From: an uncultured Ruminococcus sp.
GTDB lineage: Bacteria > Bacillota > Clostridia > Lachnospirales > Lachnospiraceae
Reading direction: 5' to 3'
NCBI GenBank assembly: GCA_900553885.1
Contig: USFD01000047.1
Location: 1-25,026, forward strand
DNA: 25,026 nt
Every line of letters starts with the position of its first letter. Within the stretch, counting starts at the first letter, position 1. The position numbers and the translations under genes were made by a program. The notes under the pieces were generated by a model. It was not told the DNA's origin and did no database searches. It worked only from the letters and a program-made list of their open reading frames with translations. Positions 17,401 to 24,016 of this stretch are shown one piece after another.

Positions 17401-18115
17401 AAAGTTTTCGTGCATATTTATATAAATTATCGTTGACAAATTCCCAACGTAATGTTGCAATATCTTCAACAAGACTTCTTTTTTTCTTATTATAATTATC
17501 TAATGCACTCTGATCATGCAAGAATACAGATAGATTCCTTGATGCCTCTGTGTCAACATTAAAATCGGCATTAAAACGCTCACCAAGAATATTAACTATT
17601 GTAGATGCATTGTTTACAAACCATTCATGTGAGATTCCATGATCATCAAAATAGTATTTTCCCAAAAATGGATATTTTCGAACAAGATCAAGTATAGTTG
17701 TATCTGTTATCGGCTGTAATACAATTTCAGCATCCTTTAACAATTTCTCAATATTTTTATAGCTATCACAAGTAGTTGTTAGTGCTTTATTAGAAAATAA
17801 ATAAATGCGATCTAACTTTCCCTTATAATGTTTAACCGCTTTTTCTGCCGAGTCTTTGATTTGGTTATAGTCAACATCATTGTCAAAAAATTTAGCCTGA
17901 TAACTAATATATATATTATTGACTTCATCCAATATAGGTTCTGACTCGACTCCTGGATTATTTGGATTACTATGCACATATTTACACAAAATATTGTGAG
18001 AAAGGAATTCATACGTAAATAATTGTCTACTTAAATCTTCAAATTTGTACCTCACACCACGTGCATCATTATTGCTCGTAATGAATCGTTCCCAAGTAAT
18101 CTGCCCAGCACTCAT
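14426..18115 (-). CDS. Avs-like STAND NTPase with N-terminal nuclease domain (anti-phage defence)
   Basis: The protein has 1229 residues. An N-terminal domain (1-150) resembles the Mrr/Cap4 PD-(D/E)XK nuclease type: FEDLSRQLF, then GVESEP with E57 and YQAK with Q73 and K75 as likely catalytic residues. A helical, coiled-coil-prone linker follows (about 205-325). The STAND ATPase comes next: Walker A GKAGIGKT (335-342), Walker B VPILIDALNES (405-415), an AVSFRSEYQ sensor (441-449) and NPLFLTLYC (502-510). The remaining 650 residues are helical-repeat-like sensor sequence. Avs proteins detect conserved phage proteins (terminase or portal) and then degrade DNA; the target here is unknown. The start has AGAGGAAGG seven bases upstream. 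The gene is strongly AT-rich and is cargo between the recombinases and the element end. It stops early relative to its in-frame downstream extension. Confidence 0.75.
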   Translation of the reverse strand: MSAGQITWERFITSNNDARGVRYKFEDLSRQLFTYEFLSHNILCKYVHSNPNNPGVESEPILDEVNNIYISYQAKFFDNDVDYNQIKDSAEKAVKHYKGKLDRIYLFSNKALTTTCDSYKNIEKLLKDAEIVLQPITDTTILDLVRKYPFLGKYYFDDHGISHEWFVNNASTIVNILGERFNADFNVDTEASRNLSVFLHDQSALDNYNKKKRSLVEDIATLRWEFVNDNLYKYARKLSKFIATIPDVKFNTIHEVENWQGLILEEFESEIFEIESEIADVQIKYEKIKESSKNKSAELKRYLEKLNKLKELFYRLELSDYDKELLNNKILIVVGKAGIGKTQLFANESISLLNANENALLIIGSECLSDINIFEQLKNNLRLDFEFEDVIDILEVIGETSGKIVPILIDALNESWKPQLWKSVLPILYKKISDKKYVRLAVSFRSEYQKSILPERFLEWDNVVKIEHMGFRSNPFDAARKFLGYYGIQFTPLHMFISNIENPLFLTLYCKTYRGDEAELPVLYDRLLENANDKLHIKLVRPIETAGYDQSDNIVLPIVEALSKQTLLTGKRQFEKDEIEAMPIWSTLGLAARPFITQLIRENILHDYELNGKNYVYFSFDQMNDYFSAKTIISMFQRKEEIRRYISENVLKIIDGKFENWGSEDLFAHICALYAKKFGEECIDIIQTINDESARRDLFTIYIESFEWRNKIYLSISELLNLCNEYSVEASTLWNAFISNSVKKDHLLNADVLHNVLKQYSLPKRDYLWTTFINERYLKDDRIVQLIELYSKGEELKISDHQQIRLLLTLFSWILTSSNRWLRDTTSKAMIEILKTHFAYTEYLLKNFSDVNDPYVIQRLYGVAFGACVKRNCENKEIFKALVRFVFEEIFNKDNIYPDILLRDYARLIIEQYMIEYPDELQNYDFEKIKPKYKSTPIPEIDDQKYSDKDYSNGLFYIQHSMRFEGIGMYGDFGRYVFQRALRYFDVDDYKIFNYAMYYIINELGYQGELFDDYDRSVGRFAYNRHYVSKIERIGKKYQWIAMYNILARISDYYPMKNQFSMEEEVKSYDGPWEPYVKDFDPTLNIHNLLWDDAPFFAQVNDHIREAVQENNCVKNDPSFDEDEWINSSSIFFRYQKEDLLLTDDEGKQWVVLSKYADTGRDDLAYDKLMVWNWLYGYFVTDEQLAILKEYAEKKVNLLNSDITGIPETYTLYNREYPWSSGSKSLLDW

Positions 18116-18233
18116 GCGTCTACCTTCCTCTCAATTTTATTCTTAACCCAGATTATTTCTCGCACAAAATTCTATATAAATCCAACAGATTCAATGATTA
18201 ATGATTCTTTACCGTAAAAAGTTTCCCTATGGA
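18116..18233 (-). promoter_or_regulatory. Leader/promoter region of the Avs-like gene
   Basis: An AT-rich gap holds the Avs-like ribosome site (AGAGGAAGG, near 18123-18131). A possible -10-like TATAGAAT lies near 18165, without a matching -35. No stable hairpin is visible. Any promoter call here is weak. Confidence 0.3.
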
Positions 18234-18439
18234 TTACCGCTTCACATAATGCAATTCTACATCAAATCCAAAATTTTCCATTATAGCCAAAACATCTTAT
18301 TCATAATCTGCTCTTTATTACGAATAGTTTTATTCACATATAACGATGATATCTCAATATTCTCTGCAGTTTTGGCCTGCGTAGTCGCTTTCTCGATACA
18401 TCTCTTTTTTACATCCATTTCGATATTGTTCTTTAACAT
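18234..18439 (-). pseudogene. Small XRE-type HTH regulator, broken by a one-base frameshift
   Basis: From the ATG at 18439, preceded by GCGGAG six bases upstream, the frame reads MLKNNIEMDVKKRCIEKA, then TTQAKTAENIEISSLYVNKT (HTH-like), and reaches TAA after MNKMFWL, 52 residues. In the next frame the sequence continues directly as AIMENFGFDVELHYVKR and stops at 18234. Adding one T to the TTTT run (plus-strand A at 18289-18292) joins the two into a continuous 68-residue protein. That protein has the layout of the small XRE-like regulators seen in Firmicute mobile elements (TTQAKxAExI...YVNxxI...NKxFxxxMExxGxDxELxYVKR). A DNA-binding role on the element is inferred. It lies 118 bp upstream of the Avs-like gene. 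Confidence 0.7.
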
Positions 18440-18517
18440 TTTTTCTCCGCTATCTTTCTTAATTACTTAACCTATAACCCAATTTATTGTAGCATAATTC
18501 TGTAATTCTGAACATCT

Positions 18518-18554
18518 ACAAAAGGAAAAGTCGGCCAGATTTCTCCAGCCGACT
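18518..18554 (-). terminator. Rho-independent terminator of the recombinase operon
   Basis: On the minus strand, a 7-bp stem AGTCGGC/GCCGACT (18554-18548 with 18535-18529) and a 12-base loop are followed directly by TTTCCTTTTG. It starts nine bases after the stop of the third recombinase gene. Confidence 0.8.
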
Positions 18555-18562
18555 CCATACCC

Positions 18563-20173
18563 TCAATCCAATATCCTTTTTATGACTTCATCCGAAAACT
18601 TCCACCGTATCTCCACATGCCCCGGATCATACACCATCACCTTCTCGATCAACGCATCCACAATTTTCTGGTCAAGTTCCGCTGCGCTGTAAAAGCATTC
18701 CGCCGTCTCCAGCGCCGCCCTCGTTTCTTCATCCTGAACCAGTTCCGTTTCCTGCAGCTTTGCCTCCAACTCAGTGATTTTTAAATCCAGCCGCTCCGCT
18801 TCCTTTGTCAGTTCAGCGCGCCTTTTCTGGTAAATCGCCTCATCCAGGTTCCCAGCCAGGAATTGATCCATATTAGCGAAACGCTCCGCCTCGCATTTTT
18901 CCTTATCCTTCTGAAGATCCGCCAATTCCTTTACTATATCTGCATGATCTTTTTCTGAAGCTGTCTGCCGCCTGAGGATCTTCGCCTTCAGATCGTCAGC
19001 CGCCGAAAGAAAGCCCTTTATGGAATCCCAGACTACAGAATTCAATGCATCCTCTCTCACAAATTCCTTCGTACAGCCTCCATCCCCTGTCTGGGCCGCG
19101 GCATACGGGCAGTAAAAATACCGATACTCTACACCTTTGACGATGCCGCTTTTCAGCGGCATCGCACGCCCGCAGGTACCGCATTTCACTTTCCGCCACA
19201 AAGGATAGGTCTTTTCTACGACACGCTTTGTCTCTCCCCGTTTTCGGAAAATCTTCTGCGCTTCCTGAAACTCTTCCTTTGTGACAATGCCGGGATGCTT
19301 TCCCTCAACGATTACCTGCTCTTCCTTTGGGACCGCCACGGAATGATTCCAGCCAACGCCTATCCCTTCACGTTTATGTCCCACAACCGCACCGTAATAC
19401 ATTTCCTGTTTCAGGATATTTCTGACAGAGTTGTGATTCCAGCCGGCCTGATCTGATGTATTCCTGAAGTTTTTCTTATCCGGGTGCTTCCGCCGGAAAT
19501 ACTGGGAAGGGGTTTCATATCCCTTCCCGTTCAGCATCCTGGCGATCTCCACCAGTCTCATCCCCCCGATCGCCGCTTCAAAGATTTCCCTGACCACCTC
19601 TGCGGCTTCCGGATCAACGCGAAGCTTATGCTTATCCTTCGGATCCCTCGCAAGCCCGAAAGGCACATGACCGCCGATGTACTCTCCCCGCTTCATCTTC
19701 GCCCGCTTCGCTGTCGTTACTTTCACAGACAGATCCTTGCTGTAGAAATCATATACGATATTCTTCAGCACCACATCCAGTCCGCCTGTAGTTCCTTTAT
19801 AATCATTGCTGTCATAACCATCATTTACCGAAATAAACCGGACTCCCAGGAACGGAAAGATCCGTTCCAGATAGTCGCCCAGCTCGATATAGTCACGCCC
19901 AAAGCGGGAAAAGTCTTTCACGATCACACAGTTTACCGCGCCTTTCTTGATCTGTTCCAAGAGCCGTTCAAAAGCCGGACGCCGGAAATTTGTTCCGCTG
20001 TAGCCGTCATCGTAAAACTCCCGGATTTCGCAGTCTTTCAGATCGGTATGGGACTGGATATATCCTCGGATCAGATCCCTCTGGTGCGCGATACTCTCGC
20101 TTTCCGTCTTATTTTCCTTTTTCATCACGTCCCGGTCTGCCTGAGACAGCCGGATATATTCAGCGATCACCAT
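18563..20173 (-). CDS. Large serine recombinase 3
   Basis: A site-specific serine recombinase of 536 residues. The catalytic resolvase domain starts at once: EYIRLSQADRD with nucleophile S10, YDDGYSGTNFRRPAFERLL, VIVKDFSRFGRDYIELGDYL, FPFLGVRFISVNDGYDS. A recombinase DNA-binding domain follows (YGAVVGHKREGIGVGW region), then a zinc ribbon (CGTCGRAM...YFYCPY...GGC) and a coiled-coil stretch (about 400-480). The C-terminal piece KVMVYDPGHVEIRWKFSD is typical of the family. It overlaps the end of the preceding recombinase gene by 14 bases and uses GGAGG six bases before its ATG. It is the last gene of the trio, followed by the terminator at 18518-18554. With its partners it should integrate or excise the element; whether all three are needed is unknown. 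Confidence 0.9.
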   Translation of the reverse strand: MVIAEYIRLSQADRDVMKKENKTESESIAHQRDLIRGYIQSHTDLKDCEIREFYDDGYSGTNFRRPAFERLLEQIKKGAVNCVIVKDFSRFGRDYIELGDYLERIFPFLGVRFISVNDGYDSNDYKGTTGGLDVVLKNIVYDFYSKDLSVKVTTAKRAKMKRGEYIGGHVPFGLARDPKDKHKLRVDPEAAEVVREIFEAAIGGMRLVEIARMLNGKGYETPSQYFRRKHPDKKNFRNTSDQAGWNHNSVRNILKQEMYYGAVVGHKREGIGVGWNHSVAVPKEEQVIVEGKHPGIVTKEEFQEAQKIFRKRGETKRVVEKTYPLWRKVKCGTCGRAMPLKSGIVKGVEYRYFYCPYAAAQTGDGGCTKEFVREDALNSVVWDSIKGFLSAADDLKAKILRRQTASEKDHADIVKELADLQKDKEKCEAERFANMDQFLAGNLDEAIYQKRRAELTKEAERLDLKITELEAKLQETELVQDEETRAALETAECFYSAAELDQKIVDALIEKVMVYDPGHVEIRWKFSDEVIKRILD

Positions 20174-21872
20174 ATTCTGCCTCCAATTCCTTCAGCACAG
20201 CCTCCAGTTTCTCCCGATCCTCGGAATAGTTTAATACAACCTCCACACGGGTGTCCTCATAGATCTTCACCATTTTTACCAAGCCGCGGATCATCTCGTC
20301 CGTCAGCATTTCCGCGCCGGCTGCCGTATGGATATTCTTCAGCCATTCGCCGCCGGAAAAAACTGCTTCAAACTGTTCCTTCTCACTCCTGGCTTCGTCC
20401 AGTTCCCTGTTCAGCCCGGCCATTCGCTTGTCATATTCCTGTTTGGCGTACTGATACTCCGTTTCATCCAGCATCCCGGAGACAAAATTCTCATACAGCC
20501 CCTGCCGTCTGGCATTCACCTTTGCGATCTCCTGCGTCAGCCTGCTGATCCGCGCGCCGAACGCTTCCAGACGGTTTCTCTCGCCGATGCCTCCTTTCAG
20601 CCGATCCCTAACCTGTTTCATATCCTCCGCCTGTTTCAACTGTTCCTGGATCACCGCGTACACAGCCTCTTCCACATCCACTGCGTAAATATAGTGACGT
20701 GAGCATTTCGCCCCATGGGAATCGATATATCCGCCGCAGACATACGTTCCATACATTTTTTCCCGTTTTTTGGAATATCCTCTGGCATAACGCATCATCT
20801 TCCCGCAGTCAGCGCAGATGATCTTTCCTTTGAAGCGGTTCTCCACGCCTTCCCGGTTCTTCGCGTTCGCCTCATACTTTTCCTTGGTAATCCTCCGGTT
20901 CTGTTCAAAGATGTCCTGTACCTTATCAAACAACTCCCTGCTGACGATAGGCTCATGCATCCCTTCCAGGATACGCCATTCTTCTTTCGGCGCCCTGCGG
21001 CCCCGGATCCCCATATATAAAGCCTTCGGCATCTTCCCATAGACCAGCGCCCCTGTATAGACCGGATTGGTAAGGATATCGATCAGCGTCCTGCCGCCCC
21101 AGACAGTATGCTTATATTTCTCTGCGCGCCAGAGACCCAGTTCAACTTTTCGCCTGGCGGGCGTGACAGCACCCATCTCATTCAGCCGTCTTGCCATCTC
21201 CGCATGGCTCACACCCTCCGCTTTCCACTCAAACAGCATCCGGATATACGGCGCGGTCTTCTCATCCACATCATAACGGAACTGCCGGTCTTTGGACTTG
21301 ATATATCCGTAGGGAGGATTCGCCGGAAGGAAATCCCCTGTCTCCTGCCGCTGCCGAAATGAGGTAACAATCTTCCTGCTGATATCTTTCGCGTAGACAT
21401 CATTAACCATGTTCTTCAGCGGAACCATCAAAGCTCTTTCCGCGTCATCACAGGCAAAGCTGTCAAAACGGTCCGTAATAGAAATGAACCGTACTCCAAG
21501 GAACGGGAAGATCTTTTCCAAATAATTCCCTGTCTCAATATAATCACGCCCAAAGCGTGACAGATCTTTTACCACAATGCAGTTCACCTTCCCGGCCTTT
21601 ACGTCATCCATAAGCCTGGTAAATCCCGGTCGGTCAAACTTCCATCCCTTTTCCCCGTTATCGGAATAAATGCCGTACAGATTCAGGTAAGGCCGCGCCT
21701 CGATATACTCCCGGCAGATCCTGGTCTGGTTCTCTATGGAATCCCCCTCGTCATCCTTGCCGCTGTTCTCTATGGACAGCCGCACATAGATCGCTGCGGA
21801 AAATGTCCTGACGGAATGGGAGTCCGGCATCTTCTCCTGACGCGGGAGATTCTTTCTGCTCTTCCTTGCCAT
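20160..21872 (-). CDS. Large serine recombinase 2
   Basis: A serine recombinase of 570 residues. After a basic 20-residue leader it shows the resolvase core AAIYVRLSIENSGKDDEGDS with nucleophile S33, DNGEKGWKFDRPGF, CIVVKDLSRFGRDYIETGNY and FPFLGVRFISITDRFDS. The recombinase domain includes ILTNPVYTGALVYGK. The zinc ribbon is ICADCGKMMRYARGY...YVCGGY...KC, followed by a coiled coil (about 430-500) and KIYEDTRVEVVLNYSED at the end. This copy has KGWKFDRPG where the other two have YSGTNF or YSGVNF, so its catalytic domain is the most diverged of the three. The ATG at 21872 is served by TAAGGAGG, which also contains the stop codon of recombinase 1 (12-bp gap). The three genes are clearly one operon. 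Confidence 0.9.
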   Translation of the reverse strand: MARKSRKNLPRQEKMPDSHSVRTFSAAIYVRLSIENSGKDDEGDSIENQTRICREYIEARPYLNLYGIYSDNGEKGWKFDRPGFTRLMDDVKAGKVNCIVVKDLSRFGRDYIETGNYLEKIFPFLGVRFISITDRFDSFACDDAERALMVPLKNMVNDVYAKDISRKIVTSFRQRQETGDFLPANPPYGYIKSKDRQFRYDVDEKTAPYIRMLFEWKAEGVSHAEMARRLNEMGAVTPARRKVELGLWRAEKYKHTVWGGRTLIDILTNPVYTGALVYGKMPKALYMGIRGRRAPKEEWRILEGMHEPIVSRELFDKVQDIFEQNRRITKEKYEANAKNREGVENRFKGKIICADCGKMMRYARGYSKKREKMYGTYVCGGYIDSHGAKCSRHYIYAVDVEEAVYAVIQEQLKQAEDMKQVRDRLKGGIGERNRLEAFGARISRLTQEIAKVNARRQGLYENFVSGMLDETEYQYAKQEYDKRMAGLNRELDEARSEKEQFEAVFSGGEWLKNIHTAAGAEMLTDEMIRGLVKMVKIYEDTRVEVVLNYSEDREKLEAVLKELEAEYGDR

Positions 21873-21884
21873 AACGCCGCCTCC

Positions 21885-23522
21885 TTACACCGCCGCTTCC
21901 CGCGGCTTGACCGGCAGCATATGGACAGCGTGCATGGCCCTGTCAAAATCCGCCATATACCGGAATCTTACATCAATCTTTTTATCCTCATAGACAACGA
22001 TCTCCTCAATCAAGTCCACAACAGCCTTCCGGTCAAGCTCTGTCAGGTTCTTATTCTTCAGGAAAACTTTCGTCCACGCCTGCTCAGAAACGTTCCTGCT
22101 CACAGCATCCTCCCGCTCCTGTTCCAGGCGCTGGACAGCGCGCTCCGCGTCCGCTATCCTTTCCGAATAATTCTTCTTAAACAGGAAGTATTCCTCCTGA
22201 TCGATCAGGCCATCCTGCAGGTTATCGTACAGCTTCATCTTAAATCCCTGGCTGCGCTCAATCTCTTCCTTCAGTTTCACGATCTGCATATCATAATTCA
22301 CCGTATTCCTCTGGCCTTCCGGGAGAGACCGCAGGGTATCCATGGTTCGCTTCATATCAGCGATAATCTTGATATGTCCCCGGATTGCGGCCAGCACTGC
22401 GCCGAACAGATCCTCTTCCCGGATGCTGTGCGGCTTACAGTTTTTCCCGGCCTTATGCCCTGAGCAGACATAATAATAATACTTTTTCCCGCCGCTCACC
22501 GCGCTCTTTCGGATCATGCTCTGGCCGCAGTCAGCGCATACCAGATAGCCGGACAGCGGATAGACTTTTCCTTTTTCCGGCCCCCTGCGGACATCCTTTT
22601 TCAGAAGTTCCTGCGTCACACGGAACGTATCCTCATCGATGATCGCTTCATGAGACTGCTCAACGCGGATCCATTCCGCTTCGTCCTTACGGATGAACTT
22701 CTTTACCTTATGATTAGGGGTACTCACCTTCCCCTGGACCATCACTCCCGTATAGATTTCATTAGTCAGGATCCTGCTCACGCTTGACCACGACCATGCA
22801 GCTTTCCGGTTCATCCGGAAATTGGTCTGCACCTTCATCCCAAGGGACAGCTTATACTCCATCGGGCACAGCACTCCCTGGGCATTCAGGCGCTCCGCGA
22901 TATCTCCCTGGCTCATGCCTTCCAGTTTCCATCGGAAGATCGCCTTCACCACCTCAGAAGCAAAAGTATCCACCACAAGCTTATTGTGATCCTCAGGGTC
23001 TTTCAGATACCCGTAAACAGCAAAAGCGCCGATGAATTCTCCCTTCTTCCGCTTAATTTCCAGCTGTGTCCGGATCTTCACGGATATATCTTTGCAGTAG
23101 GCGTCATTGATCAGGTTTTTAAACGGTATGATCAGCGAATCCGACTGATTCCGGTCCGTACTGTCATAGCTGTCATTGATCGCGATGAAACGCACTCCGA
23201 TAAACGGAAAGACCCTCTCAATATAATTCCCTGCTTCAATATAGTTCCTGCCAAAACGGGACAGATCCTTGACGATCACACAGTCCACCTGGCCTGCGCG
23301 GATCTCTTCCATCATTTCCTTAAATCCCGGACGTTCAAAATTCACGCCGCTGTATCCGTCATCCGCCTTCTCGGAAACCACCTGGATCTCTGGATGATTT
23401 TTTACAAAATCCCTGATCAGCGCTTTCTGATTCCCAATACTGTCGCTTTCCGGCTTATCGCCGTCATCCTTGGACAGTCTCGTATAGATGCACGCCTTAT
23501 AATATTCTTTAGAAGCAAACAT
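21885..23522 (-). CDS. Large serine recombinase 1
   Basis: A serine recombinase of 545 residues from the ATG at 23522, with AAAGGAGG six bases upstream. A TTG two codons earlier (23528) would leave no spacing after that site. The catalytic domain holds CIYTRLSKDDGDKPESDSIG with nucleophile S17, DDGYSGVNFERPGF, CVIVKDLSRFGRNYIEAGNY and FPFIGVRFIAINDSYDS. The recombinase domain contains ILTNEIYTGVMVQGKVSTPN. The zinc ribbon is VCADCGQSMIRKS...YYVCSGHKAGKNC, followed by a coiled coil (about 385-450) and VVYEDKKIDVRFRYM. It is the first of three recombinase genes in one transcript and sits after the DUF6870-like gene. It is an excellent family match; the att specificity is not readable. Confidence 0.92.
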   Translation of the reverse strand: MFASKEYYKACIYTRLSKDDGDKPESDSIGNQKALIRDFVKNHPEIQVVSEKADDGYSGVNFERPGFKEMMEEIRAGQVDCVIVKDLSRFGRNYIEAGNYIERVFPFIGVRFIAINDSYDSTDRNQSDSLIIPFKNLINDAYCKDISVKIRTQLEIKRKKGEFIGAFAVYGYLKDPEDHNKLVVDTFASEVVKAIFRWKLEGMSQGDIAERLNAQGVLCPMEYKLSLGMKVQTNFRMNRKAAWSWSSVSRILTNEIYTGVMVQGKVSTPNHKVKKFIRKDEAEWIRVEQSHEAIIDEDTFRVTQELLKKDVRRGPEKGKVYPLSGYLVCADCGQSMIRKSAVSGGKKYYYYVCSGHKAGKNCKPHSIREEDLFGAVLAAIRGHIKIIADMKRTMDTLRSLPEGQRNTVNYDMQIVKLKEEIERSQGFKMKLYDNLQDGLIDQEEYFLFKKNYSERIADAERAVQRLEQEREDAVSRNVSEQAWTKVFLKNKNLTELDRKAVVDLIEEIVVYEDKKIDVRFRYMADFDRAMHAVHMLPVKPREAAV

Positions 23523-23650
23523 AGCCAACCTCCTTTATGAACGCATGTATATGTGACAGTTCAAAAGAAGACTGGTTCCCAAACCTTATCCTGATGTTTT
23601 CGACCTGTCTGATATTTTATCGCGGGTTTCCTTCTCTGTCAGCGCCTTTT

Positions 23651-23893
23651 CTACTTATTCCGCAGATAATGCTCAAGACGGTCATCCAATGTCGCGTCCG
23701 TATCCGCGAAGGTTGTCTTTACCACCACATTTCCCACCTTAAAGCAATACGGATTTCGTATCTGCCGCATAAAGCTTTTTATCTTTTCTTCCTTAGGCGC
23801 ATCCTGATCGATCACCACATCCCGGATATCCACCAGTTCATCCCGGTTCACAGTCCTGATATCCACAGCTTTCATTTCTTCTGCCGTCATCAT
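23651..23893 (-). CDS. DUF6870-like small protein
   Basis: An 80-residue protein from the ATG at 23893 (or the next ATG at 23890), with AAAGGA ten bases upstream. The reading frame stays open to 23995, but that extension lies inside the terminator hairpin and is not coding. The body is MKAVDIRTVNRDELVDIRDV, an acidic turn (IDQDAPKEEKI), then a basic NPYCFKVGNVVVKTTFADTD and DRLEHYLRNK. From memory this matches the DUF6870 family, which is frequent beside serine recombinases in Lachnospiraceae elements; its function is unknown. It lies about 130 bp upstream of recombinase 1 with no terminator between, so it may be co-transcribed. An accessory role in recombination is possible but unproven. Confidence 0.75.
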   Translation of the reverse strand: MMTAEEMKAVDIRTVNRDELVDIRDVVIDQDAPKEEKIKSFMRQIRNPYCFKVGNVVVKTTFADTDATLDDRLEHYLRNK

Positions 23894-23967
23894 TTTACCG
23901 CCGTCCTTTCTGAGGGACTTTTCCCTCATGTCACAGGCAATAAAAGAATGCCGGATTTTACCCCGCA

Positions 23968-24010
23968 AATAAAAAAAAACGGCTGGAAGAGACATACATC
24001 TCCCCCAGCC
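23968..24010 (-). terminator. Strong Rho-independent terminator after the lysin gene
   Basis: On the minus strand a 12-bp stem (24010-23999 with 23992-23981, two G-U pairs) with a 6-base loop is followed by G and nine T. It starts seven bases after the lysin stop codon and separates the lysin operon from the DUF6870/recombinase genes. Confidence 0.9.
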
Positions 24011-24016
24011 ATCTTT

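Noticed and set aside
18201..18470. Plus-strand 89-codon frame encoding a hydrophobic peptide
   Set aside because: It has no ribosome site and lies opposite the frameshifted HTH gene, which has a good start and family-like sequence. The hydrophobicity comes from the antisense of an A-rich gene.
19484..20548. Plus-strand 354-codon frame opposite recombinases 2 and 3
   Set aside because: It is a shadow of GC-rich recombinase coding sequence, with Pro/His/Arg-rich low-complexity content and no ribosome site.
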